Positions 1 through 8,867 of a stretch of DNA of 64,000 bases are shown piece after piece (position 1 is the stretch's first letter; every line of letters begins with the position of its first letter). The DNA is from Oscillibacter sp. GTDB lineage: Bacteria; Bacillota; Clostridia; Oscillospirales; Oscillospiraceae. The DNA lies in assembly GCA_017526785.1 (NCBI GenBank), contig JAFXQV010000027.1:1-64000 (forward strand), given 5' to 3'. The position numbers and the translations under genes are program-made. The notes beneath the pieces were generated by a model. The model saw only the letters and a list, made by a program, of their open reading frames with translations, ran no database searches and was not told the DNA's origin.

Positions 1-240
1 AGTCGTTCGTCGACAGGCCTTTTCCGGACACTTTGTCGACCTTACCGGAAATGTCCTGATGTTGCGTCAGCGCGGCGGCGACTTTGGCCTTGTCGGTGTC
101 GGTGTAGTCGTTCGTCGACAGGCCTTTTCCGGACACTTTGTCGACCTTACCGGAAATGTCCTGATGTTGCGTCAGCGCGGCGGCGACTTTGGCCTTGTCG
201 GTGTCGGTGTAGTCGTTCGTCGACAGGCCTTTACCCGTTA
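1..240 (-). repeat. 105-bp tandem repeat inside tail-fibre gene
   Basis: Two identical 105-bp units (1-105 and 106-210) are followed by a diverged partial unit from 211 to about 240. The period is exactly 35 codons and the array lies in frame in the fibre gene. Each unit encodes a Gly-Lys-Val-Asp-Lys-Val start, then a GLSTNDYT segment and an Ala-rich helix. The array continues beyond the left edge, so its copy number is unknown. Confidence 0.9.
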
Positions 241-844
241 CTTTGTCCACCTTGCCGGATTCCAAGTCGGAAATCCGTTGTGAGGCTTCCGCGACGCTCC
301 GCGCGGAATCGGCGGCCGCCTGCGCGGCACTGTCGGCGGCCTGTTGCGCGGTACGCGCGTCCACGGCGTACGTCTCCGCCGATTCGGCGTAACCCCGCAC
401 TGTGTCCACCTGCGCGGCGGCGTCCAGAAGCGTGGCCAGCCAGTCGGCACCCTCATCGGGCGCGTCGGCGACCGCCGCCCCCAACGCGTCCTCTACTGTA
501 GCCCTGTGTATGTCGCTTTTTACGAGGAACTCCGGCGCGGTCTCCGTGCCGCGATAATAGCGCAGTTCCACCCGGCTGGACTGGCAATTGGTGTCGACAT
601 TCGTCACGTCCCATAAAACCAGTACCCCGGCCATGTTGTTGGCCGTCACGCCGTCGGTGTCCGTCCGCGTGACAGCTACCGGGTACGGCGAGGCGTCGCT
701 TTGCCGCTGGTTCAGAAGCTGTACGGTTCCCGCGCCGAAGTCCTTGACCCATTCGGAGATGTCAAAGACGATACGGCGGGCGTGGTGTTCCCAGCGGTGT
801 CCGAGCTGGATATCTTCTCCGGGTCCCACTCTGTATTCCCGCAT
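1..844 (-). CDS. Phage tail fibre / baseplate protein (C-terminus off window)
   Basis: The gene starts at 844 with ATG, 8 bases after a GGAAAGGAG ribosome-binding site, and stays open to base 1, so at least 281 residues are present and the C-terminus is missing. The first ~120 residues look globular (start MREYRVGPGED). An Ala-rich probable coiled coil follows at about 150-190, and then 35-residue repeats containing GKVDKV and GLSTNDYT. Such repeats occur in phage fibre shafts and in receptor-binding or collar proteins. It is the last visible gene of the structural operon, where host-recognition proteins are usually found. Function is inferred from repeats and position only; adhesin specificity cannot be read. 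Confidence 0.7.
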   Translation of the reverse strand, partial: MREYRVGPGEDIQLGHRWEHHARRIVFDISEWVKDFGAGTVQLLNQRQSDASPYPVAVTRTDTDGVTANNMAGVLVLWDVTNVDTNCQSSRVELRYYRGTETAPEFLVKSDIHRATVEDALGAAVADAPDEGADWLATLLDAAAQVDTVRGYAESAETYAVDARTAQQAADSAAQAAADSARSVAEASQRISDLESGKVDKVTGKGLSTNDYTDTDKAKVAAALTQHQDISGKVDKVSGKGLSTNDYTDTDKAKVAAALTQHQDISGKVDKVSGKGLSTND

Positions 845-863
845 TGCTCACACTCCTTTCCTG

Positions 864-1340
864 TTATCGGTAAGTTCTTGTCATCCAGTCGCGGACGAGT
901 TCGGGGCTTCCCGGGTAGAGGTACTCGCGCCCGGACGACGGGTGGTAGTAAGGGAACGCCATGAAATACGTGTCAAAGCGTATCAGACGCGCCATGTCGT
1001 CCCGCTCGTAGAAGTACATATTGTAGTGGTAGTCGGTCAGCGGCACAGCCGCCGGAATCTGCGCCACATGGTACACGGTCTGCTGTTCGTCGGACGCGCT
1101 CACGCGGCGGAATACGCGTTGCAACGCGTACCCTTGCCCGTACTCTATGACAATCGTCACGGGAAACGGGGTGGTAATCATAAATTTGCCGACAAACGTG
1201 TCAAACTGTCCCTCCGGAATACGGATAAATCTATCTGTGCCGGTGGTGTAACGCTTCCGAAAGACGCCCGCAGGCGTTCCGGCGGTGGCGGCCAGTCCGG
1301 CGGCGAGGCCGTCTAAAAAACTCGGCTCGTGGTACGCCAT
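864..1340 (-). CDS. Hypothetical phage structural protein (158 aa)
   Basis: The product begins MAYHEPSFLDG and has a hydrophobic, Ala/Gly-rich N-terminal stretch (about 8-25), followed by a mostly beta-type sequence rich in Tyr and Phe. The start at 1340 overlaps the upstream stop by one base (TGATG), which indicates translational coupling; the reading frame is open further upstream but that part is a shadow of the preceding gene. I do not recognise a family. Its place between the connector/tail genes and the fibre gene suggests a small tail or baseplate component. Confidence 0.65.
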   Translation of the reverse strand: MAYHEPSFLDGLAAGLAATAGTPAGVFRKRYTTGTDRFIRIPEGQFDTFVGKFMITTPFPVTIVIEYGQGYALQRVFRRVSASDEQQTVYHVAQIPAAVPLTDYHYNMYFYERDDMARLIRFDTYFMAFPYYHPSSGREYLYPGSPELVRDWMTRTYR

Positions 1341-1720
1341 CAGACCGCCTCCTCTCGGGGAATGCCCCACAGCGCGAACTCCGACAAGTCGGCGTCGTCG
1401 TCGGCGAGGTGGAAGCGGAACCAAAGCCGGACGCCCCGGGAGAGCGAAACCGGATTGGCGCGGAGCAGTTCCGCCAGCGGTACCGGGTTCGTGTAGGACG
1501 CGCCGTCGTAACTGTACGAGGCGGACACGTCGCCGACAAATTCGGCGCTTAGCGAGGTCAGCGCCGCCACGCCGGACAAGTCCGCGAACCACTCCAAGTC
1601 CGCCGCGATACCCGTCGCGGACATGCGGGCGATAACCGACGGCCGCACTCCCGGCGTTCTGAGGTGCTGGTGTAGCGCGACGCCCGCGAAATATCCCTGA
1701 ATCCAGCTTTCGGCGTCCAT
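1340..1720 (-). CDS. Hypothetical phage structural protein (126 aa)
   Basis: The 126-residue product begins MDAESWIQGYFAG. It reads as a soluble beta-rich domain with a Ser/Tyr/Asp-rich centre (ASYSYDGASY) and ends FALWGIPREEAV. The ATG at 1720 follows a GGGGGGA ribosome-binding site and lies one base beyond the stop of the preceding gene. It overlaps the next gene by one base. No family is recognised. Position and coupling place it in the tail part of the phage operon. Confidence 0.65.
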   Translation of the reverse strand: MDAESWIQGYFAGVALHQHLRTPGVRPSVIARMSATGIAADLEWFADLSGVAALTSLSAEFVGDVSASYSYDGASYTNPVPLAELLRANPVSLSRGVRLWFRFHLADDDADLSEFALWGIPREEAV

Positions 1721-1721
1721 G

Positions 1722-3293
1722 TCAATCCCCCCATATGACGGCGGTCTCGTGTCCGGCGGCGTCCGTGATTCCGGCGATACGCCCGGAGGCGTCGCGCCGG
1801 ACAGAGTACACGTTCAAAATACCGCCGTCCAGCGTCTCGGAGAAGCCGCTTTGGATATTTGAGAAGTCCAGCGCCGTGACCTTTCGCAGACCGAGGATGT
1901 CGGTGTAGCCGTTGGCGTCGACGGAGAGGCCGGAGGCGGAGCCGTCGGGGTTGACTTGCGTCAGGTCGAGGCCGGAACCACTCCCGCCCGACATGCCCAG
2001 CAACGCCCGGATTTTTTCGGCGTCGTACTCCAAGCCGTCAATGGTCACTTTCCCGTCCGTTCCCATGTGGATTCCGATTTCTCTGGCGTCCGGGGTCAGG
2101 TAGCGGATATCGAAGCCGTCGGCGGTTTTGAGAATCCACGCTTTGTTGTTGCCCTGCTGATTGCCCGCGCCGAAGCGGTCAATTGGGGAGTAAATGCCGT
2201 TGACGGGTTCAAACGAAATGGCGCGTTTGACATCTTCCGTGTAGGTATAGACCTGTACGGGGTAATTCGTGCGCGTGGTTGTGGTGAAGATACGCTCCTG
2301 CTGTGCCGTGACGGGGTATCCGTCCGCGCCGCGCGAGAGGTTCGCCACGTTCACAGGCCAGTAGAGCGGGAGGCCGTCCGGGTTTTTGGCCTGCATGGTG
2401 CCGCCCGTGGGGTGTGCCGTGACCCATTCCAGATTCTGGCCTTGTGCGCGGATGAAGTTGTCGTCGGAGTTGTCGCCGGACAGATAGCGCACAATGCGCC
2501 GCGACGTGTTGAGCGTGTCCACGGCCAAGTTGGCCACTTCCCCGTAGCTGGCGTAAATCTCGTTCGCCGACAACTGCCCGGAAATGTCCACGTTGCCTTC
2601 CATCTTGATATAGCCGTACAATTCCTGTTGGCCGATTCGGAGCGTGATTTTCGAGTAGACTTCCCCGTGTTCGGTCACGTTCGACACAGAGAGCGAAATG
2701 CCGCTGACGGTCTGGCGGATTGTGGAAATGTCGCCCTCGGCGTTCGTGACACGCGTTTCAATGGCGTTGGCGCGCTGGGAGACCGTGGACACCTGTCCGC
2801 GCAGTCCCGACACCGTGCCGGAGATTTCGTCGGACTGTACCTGCAACGACGCGATTTGCCGCCCGTGCGACTGCGTGAGCGCGTCCAAAGCGTCGGTTGT
2901 CTGCCGGAGTGCGTCCAGACTGTCGCCGATATCCGTTGAGACGCCGCCGATAATTGTGTCTGCGTAATGCTTCGTGGCGGCCTCGGCGTCTAATTGCGGT
3001 TCGCGGTACAGGCGCAGAATGCCGCGCATGGTGCCGCCGTCCAGCGGGAGATAGTCCCCGTCCGCGACGCCGCCCGTACCGCTTCCGCCGCCCGTGCCGC
3101 TTTCCGATAGCAACTGTTCGGCGCGGGGCAACATGACATTGTTGATATACGACGCGATTTCCGTAAACAGTGACTGTATGTCGCGGCGGTTCTGGATTTC
3201 GCTGTGCTGGTGGGTGGCGTAGTCGGCGGGGTTCTCCCAGTTTTTGGAGTAGCGGAAACGCGGGATAAGTTCCGGGGTCTGTTCGTCAGGCAT
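1722..3293 (-). CDS. Phage tail/fibre protein with long coiled-coil shaft (523 aa)
   Basis: The start is set at 3293, where TAATG overlaps the upstream stop; the frame is open upstream but only as read-through of the previous gene. The N-terminus (MPDEQTPELIPRFRYSKNW) contains a HQHSEIQNRRDIQSL segment typical of fibre attachment regions. A Gly-rich linker at about 75-85 precedes a LPLDGGTM motif seen in tail-fibre heads. Residues ~130-240 are heptad-like, with many Ser/Thr/Val/Ile, and predict a trimeric coiled coil. The C-terminal half is beta-rich, with Gly/Ser linkers. A side fibre or minor tail protein is likely; the exact role is inferred. Confidence 0.75.
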   Translation of the reverse strand: MPDEQTPELIPRFRYSKNWENPADYATHQHSEIQNRRDIQSLFTEIASYINNVMLPRAEQLLSESGTGGGSGTGGVADGDYLPLDGGTMRGILRLYREPQLDAEAATKHYADTIIGGVSTDIGDSLDALRQTTDALDALTQSHGRQIASLQVQSDEISGTVSGLRGQVSTVSQRANAIETRVTNAEGDISTIRQTVSGISLSVSNVTEHGEVYSKITLRIGQQELYGYIKMEGNVDISGQLSANEIYASYGEVANLAVDTLNTSRRIVRYLSGDNSDDNFIRAQGQNLEWVTAHPTGGTMQAKNPDGLPLYWPVNVANLSRGADGYPVTAQQERIFTTTTRTNYPVQVYTYTEDVKRAISFEPVNGIYSPIDRFGAGNQQGNNKAWILKTADGFDIRYLTPDAREIGIHMGTDGKVTIDGLEYDAEKIRALLGMSGGSGSGLDLTQVNPDGSASGLSVDANGYTDILGLRKVTALDFSNIQSGFSETLDGGILNVYSVRRDASGRIAGITDAAGHETAVIWGD

Positions 3294-5353
3294 TACCTGT
3301 CCCTCCCTTCGTAGCGTACTTGCAGTTCCACGGAATACGGGGCTAAGTTCTGTCCGGCGGTGTCGTTTTCGAGGCGTAATGAGAAGTGGCGGACGTGTTT
3401 GCATTTCGGTTTCCGCCGGAACACCGCCGCGTGGCGCGGGACGCTCAAATCACGCGTTTCTAAGTTCCGGTCGGTCAGTCGGTCGTACCCCGCGACATGC
3501 AGACTGACAAGGTCGGCGCGGGTCTCGTAGTCGGTTTCGTAAATCACCGTGACATCCGACGGCGTGTCGGCGCGGAACGACAGCAGAACCGTGTCCACGT
3601 CTTTGAGGCGGTCGTAGCTTCCGAAGTGCCGCGCCGGGAACTGGTACGCTTTCCGGATAGCGCCGCCGAAGTCGTCGAACGTCGCGCCGAGGCGTACTGT
3701 CTGCGCGTCGGCGTTGACCAGACACGGCACGCCGTCGCGCATGGACAGGGCGCGGGCGTCCATGCCCGTGAAGTGGAACCAGACCGGATTTTTGTCCGTC
3801 GACAGCGAGTAGTCCCAGAGCCACACATGGCCGTTGACGGCCAGCCAGTAGCGCTTCCCGTCGTCGAGGGAGCAGACCGCGCCGTTTCCGGCCACGCGCA
3901 TGTCATAGAGCAGTCCGGGGCGGGTGTCGGAGCCGTTGACCTTGCCCGACAGACAACGGACGTTGTTTTCACGCGCCGCCGACGACGACAGTACCTGATA
4001 CACGCCGCCGGACGTGTTGGCGAACGTCAGATTGTTTCCGATGAGCCGCACGGAGCGCGGCAAATCACAGCCGATTTTGTCATTGACGCCGGAATAGGCG
4101 ATACTCACGCGGTGGTAGCCGTTGACGCTCTTGCCGGAGAGGCTTAACTTCCCGATTCGGCGCGACTGGAATACCAGAATGTCGCCGTACTGCCCGCCGA
4201 AGCCCGTAATATCGCCGCCGATGACGTTTACGGCGTCGGCAGGCCAGTAGGAGGCGTCCGCGCCGGACTCCGTGACGCCCGACCAGTGCACGGCGTCCGC
4301 GCCGCCCGCGACGACGCACATTTTCTCCCCGGTGCCGCAGGCCGCCGCGTACGGGCAGTTCATGATTTCGGCGAGCGCGGGCGCGTCGGGCTTGCGGTAC
4401 GTGATTTCCACGCAAGCCGCGCTGGGCGGGGCTTGCGCGAAGACCACGACCCCGGCGGCGGTGTCGGCGGTGTAGTCCCGGCTCTCGGCCATCGTCAGGC
4501 CGTCGACCGTGACGAGCGTCACGGCCTCGACACGCTCCGCCGGAAGGTAATACTCCCGCTGTCCGATATCGAGCGCGAACGTGATAACGGCGTCCAAGGG
4601 CGGGGCGTTGTGGAAGGTCACGGTACCGGTACGGATGTCGACGGCGTACAGCGCCGGAGCCGTCCGCGTGGTGTTGACGTAGACCGCCGACACGCCGCGC
4701 AGATTCCCCGATTCCGTCACGCCCACGCCGAAAACGTTCGTCTGGCCGTCCCCGATACGAATTACATTTTCCGCGACATTCGACGGCGTGTAGCGTACGC
4801 GTTTGAGCGGCGAGAGGCGGTTTTCGGGCTGATAGGCGTCGCCGCGCCCGGTGGCCGGGTCGGCGTTGACAAAGACCGTCGGAATGTACGCGGCCTCCGC
4901 CACGTCCGCGAGCGTGAAGGGGGATTCCAAGGAACCGTGGGCGGCGTTGTAGTCGAGGCGGTAGAAGCCCCCGGCGTTCTTGTAGTACAGGTCATTCCCA
5001 AAGCGGAAAAACGTCCCGGAATTGCGGGGTATGTCCGCGTTCCCGGACACGCGGCGCAGTTCCTGAAAGTCGCCGTGCCAAGTGTAGAGCGCGGAACCAA
5101 TGTGGACAAGCACGCCCTCCGGGAACTCCGTGGAGGCGTAGACCACGTCCGAGGCGCTGAACGCCCGCCCGGAGTAATCACCCGCGCCCCATCCGGCGGT
5201 GACGCGTTCCTGTCCGGGACGCGACTGCAAGAGGCCGTCGTCCCACCAGAGATTGACGATTTCGGGGGACTCGTTGTCTTTGAGGTTGATTTCGGCGTCT
5301 CGGATATTCAGGCCGCCGTCGAGCGCCGGGAAACGGTACGTCTTTTGACGCAT
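3293..5353 (-). CDS. Phage head-tail stabilisation/tail-hub-like protein (686 aa)
   Basis: The start is ATG at 5353 (MRQKTYRFPALDGGLN). The first 60 residues, with NIRDAEINLKDNESPEIVNLWW and then SRPGQERV, match the pattern of phage proteins that open with a list-like plug segment followed by a beta-propeller-type body. P22 gp10-like DNA stabilisation proteins start in a comparable way, but that resemblance is by eye only. The body is rich in short beta strands (FRFGNDLYYKN, YPADAVNVIGGD). It follows the connector-like gene and precedes the fibres, so a head-to-tail closure or tail-hub role fits. No membrane segments are seen. Confidence 0.65.
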   Translation of the reverse strand: MRQKTYRFPALDGGLNIRDAEINLKDNESPEIVNLWWDDGLLQSRPGQERVTAGWGAGDYSGRAFSASDVVYASTEFPEGVLVHIGSALYTWHGDFQELRRVSGNADIPRNSGTFFRFGNDLYYKNAGGFYRLDYNAAHGSLESPFTLADVAEAAYIPTVFVNADPATGRGDAYQPENRLSPLKRVRYTPSNVAENVIRIGDGQTNVFGVGVTESGNLRGVSAVYVNTTRTAPALYAVDIRTGTVTFHNAPPLDAVITFALDIGQREYYLPAERVEAVTLVTVDGLTMAESRDYTADTAAGVVVFAQAPPSAACVEITYRKPDAPALAEIMNCPYAAACGTGEKMCVVAGGADAVHWSGVTESGADASYWPADAVNVIGGDITGFGGQYGDILVFQSRRIGKLSLSGKSVNGYHRVSIAYSGVNDKIGCDLPRSVRLIGNNLTFANTSGGVYQVLSSSAARENNVRCLSGKVNGSDTRPGLLYDMRVAGNGAVCSLDDGKRYWLAVNGHVWLWDYSLSTDKNPVWFHFTGMDARALSMRDGVPCLVNADAQTVRLGATFDDFGGAIRKAYQFPARHFGSYDRLKDVDTVLLSFRADTPSDVTVIYETDYETRADLVSLHVAGYDRLTDRNLETRDLSVPRHAAVFRRKPKCKHVRHFSLRLENDTAGQNLAPYSVELQVRYEGRDR

Positions 5354-5367
5354 GCGCACACCTCCCG

Positions 5368-5961
5368 TCAAAAGCCGTACACGTCCCGGACGGGCTGGAC
5401 TTGCGCCACAAGCGCGGGCGTCAGCCGACTGAGACGCGTTTCGTATTCCTGAAACAGGGTCTTGTGCGCGAACTCGTCCTCTGTGCGCATGAGGCAGGCG
5501 GCCGCGTACAGGCACGCGATACGGAGAATCTCCGGGCTTTCGCCGCACTCGTACTCGTCGGGCGGCGCGTCGGGGAGCTGTTCCGGGTAACGGTAATACT
5601 CGACCATGTACACGCCTTCGGGGGTCAGAAGCGTACGCCCGCCTAAAAGCTGGTAGTCGTTGGACGCCTGCAGGCCGTCGCCGGAGAGCTTCCGCACACC
5701 GCCGGAACACAGCCGCCAGAAATCGCCGGGTAACATGTGCTGTTTCCAGCCGTTGGAGAGCGTTTCGCCGTGTTCGAGGCGGCAGATGTTGCGCTCCGGA
5801 CAGGAACCCGTGCGGATGTCCAAAAGCGCCTGATTCACAAGCCCCGGAATGCGCTGGAGTGTGTCGGCCTGATTGTTGTAGGCGGGCGACACCGCCTCCC
5901 CCGCCACGCTGTACTGGTCTATCAGTTCGAGGACAGCCCGCTTGATGTTGCGATACTGCAT
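5368..5961 (-). CDS. Phage head-tail connector/adaptor-like protein (197 aa)
   Basis: The start is chosen at 5961 (MQYRNIKRAVLELIDQYS), preceded by a GAAAGGAGGC site; an upstream in-frame ATG (5976) would lie within that site. The product is largely helical, with a central WKQHMLPGDFWRL segment and a C-terminal helix PEILRIACLYAAACLMR. Its size and location, directly after the capsid gene and before the 686-aa protein, fit the adaptor that docks under the portal (gp4-like in short-tailed phages). The family assignment is inferred from gene order; sequence identity to a known adaptor was not established. Confidence 0.6.
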   Translation of the reverse strand: MQYRNIKRAVLELIDQYSVAGEAVSPAYNNQADTLQRIPGLVNQALLDIRTGSCPERNICRLEHGETLSNGWKQHMLPGDFWRLCSGGVRKLSGDGLQASNDYQLLGGRTLLTPEGVYMVEYYRYPEQLPDAPPDEYECGESPEILRIACLYAAACLMRTEDEFAHKTLFQEYETRLSRLTPALVAQVQPVRDVYGF

Positions 5962-5996
5962 AGAGCCTCCTTTCATGTCTTGAAAACGCCCGGCTT

Positions 5997-6022
5997 GCCC
6001 TCCCCCGTTGCCGGGGGAGGGC
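5997..6022. repeat. GC-rich hairpin of the CCCTCCCC family
   Basis: A perfect 10-bp stem (GCCCTCCCCC / GGGGGAGGGC) with a 6-base loop lies between the capsid stop (6038) and the connector gene start (5961). It has no U-tract on the minus strand, so it is unlikely to be a complete terminator. It may be an attenuator or RNA-stability element setting the capsid-to-tail ratio. The same stem sequence recurs near 20,912 and 24,916. Confidence 0.7.
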
Positions 6023-6037
6023 GGCGCGATTTCGGCG

Positions 6038-6886
6038 TCAGCTATTCGAGACCGCCGTGCCGTGGTACCATACCGCGTTGGCCTTCTCCTTCAGGATGAA
6101 GCAGTCATAGAGGATACGGCCTTCGACGAGCCAGCCGGAGATTCCCGGGGGGTTGTCGTGAATCTTGTAGTCCTCCAACTGCTTCGGGGCGCAGGCGGCG
6201 ACGGGGTGCGTCAGAATGAACTCCGCCCCGGTCGGCAGGCGCGACGCCGGGACTTTCACAATGCGCGTCCCGTCGACTTCGCCCATGACGCCCTTCGCGA
6301 GCATCAACTGGGACATTTCGCCGTAGCGCATAAAGGCCGGGTCCTGCTTCAGCAGGTTGGCGAACTTGTAGGAGCAGAAGCAGACACGCCCCGTGTCCGG
6401 CACGTCGTGATTGCCCAACGCCTCTTGCGCGTTGAGGAACAGTTCATAGGCGTTGCTTTTGGTGGCGGCGGTGGCGGCGGTGTTGCCCTTCGCGCAGGCG
6501 GTGAGCGCCATGGTGCGGAAAATGTAGGCGTCGTACTCCGGGACGACGACTTCCCGGATTTGCCGGGACAGGGCGCGTCCGGCGTCCATGGTCATCTGGG
6601 TCTGGTTGCGGTCGGCGCGGTCAATCACGAACGAAAAGGCGCGGTCACGCGTCACGGTCAGCTCCTGCACGCTGTTTGTGAGGTCTTGGGGGGTGCCGTA
6701 GCGCGACTGCCCGGAACGGGTGTAGTCGTTGAGTTGCACAGTCGGAATCGAGTAGACGTTGACGGTACGGACGCCCGCGAAGCGGTAGTCCTGATTGAGC
6801 GCGAGCGCGGCCTGAGAGGCAATCGCAAAGCGTTCGTCGACTTTCCCGGAGTAACGGGAGGCCAGATTTACGGTGGGATTGGACAT
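6038..6886 (-). CDS. Phage major capsid protein (HK97-fold type, probable)
   Basis: This 282-residue protein starts MSNPTVNLASRYSGKVDERF after a GGAAGGATA ribosome-binding site. Several capsid features are visible: an N-terminal segment announcing a Lys-Val-Asp-Glu start; a beta segment IPTVQLNDYTRSGQ; a long helix with RALSRQIREVVVPEYDAYIF; and a C-terminal beta region (FILTHPVAACAPKQLEDYKI, GWLVEGRILYDCFILKEKANAVWYHG) typical of bacteriophage coat proteins. Length (~31 kDa) fits. It sits after portal and scaffold, the canonical place. No N-terminal protease domain is seen, so a separate scaffold rather than a maturation protease is expected. Confidence 0.85.
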   Translation of the reverse strand: MSNPTVNLASRYSGKVDERFAIASQAALALNQDYRFAGVRTVNVYSIPTVQLNDYTRSGQSRYGTPQDLTNSVQELTVTRDRAFSFVIDRADRNQTQMTMDAGRALSRQIREVVVPEYDAYIFRTMALTACAKGNTAATAATKSNAYELFLNAQEALGNHDVPDTGRVCFCSYKFANLLKQDPAFMRYGEMSQLMLAKGVMGEVDGTRIVKVPASRLPTGAEFILTHPVAACAPKQLEDYKIHDNPPGISGWLVEGRILYDCFILKEKANAVWYHGTAVSNS

Positions 6887-6909
6887 AAGCTATCCTTCCT
6901 TTCTGGGAA

Positions 6910-7284
6910 TCAGTCCCAAGTGTCGGAGTCGAAACCGCGGATGAAGTCGTCGACGGGCGCGGCGACGGCTCCGCCGCCCGACACACCCTGTACGGGGGCG
7001 CGTTGCGTGGCTTCGGCGTTCTGGCGGAGAATTTCGTTTTCCCGGCGGAGATTCTCGTAGAGTGTGCGGTAGTCCGGCTCCGTGGCGGCGGGCGCGGGTT
7101 GCGCGGGGTTCGCGGGGACGGTTCCGGCGCTTGTGGGGCTTGCGGGGACGGTTCCGGCATTCGCGGGGCTTGCGGGGACAGTTCCCGGCACGGTCACGGG
7201 TTCCGCTTGCGCGGCGGTCACGGTTATGGGTTCCGTAACCGGGGCGGAAACGGGTTGCGCCTGCGGGGTCTGCTGTTCGTTCAT
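6910..7284 (-). CDS. Putative phage scaffold protein (124 aa)
   Basis: This is a low-complexity, acidic, Pro/Ala/Thr/Val-rich protein. Residues ~25-65 contain 10-residue repeats of the GTVPASPANA type. A short helix follows (YRTLYENLRRENEILRQN, coiled-coil-like), and then a C-terminal tail ending DDFIRGFDSDTWD. A small soluble protein with a coiled coil and an acidic C-terminal peptide, placed between portal and capsid, fits an assembly scaffold. The start at 7284 overlaps the portal stop (ATGA), so it is translationally coupled. Function is inferred from position and composition. Confidence 0.65.
   Translation of the reverse strand: MNEQQTPQAQPVSAPVTEPITVTAAQAEPVTVPGTVPASPANAGTVPASPTSAGTVPANPAQPAPAATEPDYRTLYENLRRENEILRQNAEATQRAPVQGVSGGGAVAAPVDDFIRGFDSDTWD
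7105..7188 (-). repeat. 30-bp tandem repeats in scaffold gene
   Basis: The core TGCGGGGACGGTTCCGGC recurs at about 7111, 7141 and 7171 with a 30-bp period (10 codons). The repeats encode the GTVPASP series of the scaffold-like protein. Slippage at this site would change the linker length in steps of 10 residues. Confidence 0.8.
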
Positions 7285-8864
7285 GTGGAAACTCCTTTCT
7301 GAGTGTCACTGTCAAGGGACTGCGCCTGACTGGCGCGGAGTTCGGCCAAAAGTTCGGCCTTGCGCGGGAAGAAGCGCTCCGGGAGACGTTCAAAATACTG
7401 GATAGCGGTCAGAACGCCGTCGCGGCGGAGTGCGTCCAAGGTCTCCACTAACGCCGCTTCGTTGTAGGACGTGGTGCCGCCCACGTCGGCGCGGAGGTTC
7501 AGCCACAGGTGTTTAAACGCCCGGAAATCAAAGTCTGCGGCGACGGTTGCGCCGTCGCGCCGCGTCACGACCGGGCGCGTACCGTAAAACGTCCCCATCA
7601 TGTCGAGTAAGATGTGTCCGATGTCCTCTATCCACTCGTGAAGCCCGGCGCGGATGTTCTCTAACGGCACTTCGGCATTGGTCTGCAGGAGTGCGAGGGC
7701 GGACGTGTTCTCCGGGCGGGCGTTGCCTAATTGCACGTCCGACACGCCGAGACATTCCTTCGTGTAGGCCATGGTCTTGTCAATGAGCGTGAAAATTTGG
7801 GCGCTCATCTCCGACGCCGGAAGCGTACCCGCCACGGACGCGACGTTTTGCCCGGGCTGTAGTCCGCGAATCCCGATAGCCTGTCCGACTTCGTTTGTCC
7901 ACGCGGAGATTAAATCGGCGTTGTAGACCGTGCGCGGGAACGCCATTAACTGTACGTGGCGCATGGCCGTGGCGAAAAGCGTGTTGATGAAAATCTGGTT
8001 GGGAATCAGCCCCGTGACGAGAGCGCGGCCGTGGTAACTGTGGCGCTGGCGCTCCCAGTTGCCCCACGCCAGCGGGTACACCGAAAGCCCCGTGTCGATG
8101 TTCTCGTAGATGACGGCCTCCCGCGTGGCCTTGGTGACGTATACGGTCGTCTCGTGGTTGCGCTCGACTTTCGTATAGAGCAGGACATAGAGGGCGGTAT
8201 CGTCCGCGCCGGGGATTTCGGCGGCTTCGGCGTCGGCAAAAATCGCCTCGACGCCCCGGCCGGACTTGCGGTAACGCTTGGCCTCCCGGCGGAGATTGTC
8301 CACGCGGTCGCGGCCTACCAGCAAAATCCACGGCTGATTTTCTACACGCCTGTCGGCGGGGTTGCCGAACATGACATTGATTCCGTCCACAAGCTCCATA
8401 CGGATTTCGCCCCGGTAGTCCTGAAAGGCTCCCGTGCCGCCGTAGGGACGCGCCTCCGGGTCAAACCAGAAGTGCGCGCAGTAGTCGCCGGTCTGGGCTC
8501 CGTCAAAGAGCGCGTCGCGGATACGGTACTCGAAGTGGAACTTTTCCAGCAGGTTGGACAATTCCGCGTCGGCGAACGCGGCGGCGTCGGCGTCGGAGGC
8601 GTCGAAAAGCGGCTCCACGCGCATGCGGAACGCGTTCCCGGTCAGCGACGCGATAAACAGGCTTGCGACACGCTTCAAGATATTGAATGTGGGTTTCGGC
8701 AACGCCCGCATGGCGGGGGTGTCGGGCAGGTTCAGCCACTGGTTCCCGATGAAAAATTCCGTGTTCGTCCTGACAAGGTTGTACTGGTTGGGGTTCTGGC
8801 GGCAGTTGTAGTCCCGCCCGGTTTCGTAGAGTGTCCATGCCCGCGTACGGGCGCGAGGTGTCAT
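7281..8864 (-). CDS. Phage portal protein (527 aa)
   Basis: The portal forms the dodecameric ring at one capsid vertex through which DNA is packaged. The sequence has the expected N-terminal region with NTEFFIGNQWLNLP and a PTFNILKRVASLFIASLTGN helix, a central block typical of portal proteins (YDDATLYVLLYTKVERN-like region, then YPLAWGNWERQRHSYHGRALV), and NQIFINTLFATAMRHVQLMAFP. A helical C-terminal region with ALALLQTNAEVPLENIRAGLHEWIEDI follows. Length fits P22/SPP1-type portals. ATG 8864 follows an AGGAGGGATGATTT site embedded in the end of the 66-aa gene. It lies between terminase and scaffold, as usual. Confidence 0.88.
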   Translation of the reverse strand: MTPRARTRAWTLYETGRDYNCRQNPNQYNLVRTNTEFFIGNQWLNLPDTPAMRALPKPTFNILKRVASLFIASLTGNAFRMRVEPLFDASDADAAAFADAELSNLLEKFHFEYRIRDALFDGAQTGDYCAHFWFDPEARPYGGTGAFQDYRGEIRMELVDGINVMFGNPADRRVENQPWILLVGRDRVDNLRREAKRYRKSGRGVEAIFADAEAAEIPGADDTALYVLLYTKVERNHETTVYVTKATREAVIYENIDTGLSVYPLAWGNWERQRHSYHGRALVTGLIPNQIFINTLFATAMRHVQLMAFPRTVYNADLISAWTNEVGQAIGIRGLQPGQNVASVAGTLPASEMSAQIFTLIDKTMAYTKECLGVSDVQLGNARPENTSALALLQTNAEVPLENIRAGLHEWIEDIGHILLDMMGTFYGTRPVVTRRDGATVAADFDFRAFKHLWLNLRADVGGTTSYNEAALVETLDALRRDGVLTAIQYFERLPERFFPRKAELLAELRASQAQSLDSDTQKGVST

Positions 8865-8867
8865 AAA

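Noticed and set aside
1..240. CRISPR array
   Set aside because: The repeats are 105 bp, directly contiguous and in a coding frame, with no unique spacers.
1956..2939. Long plus-strand open frame opposite the fibre gene
   Set aside because: It is an antisense shadow of a high-GC coding region; composition is Arg/Val/Gly biased and no start signal is present.
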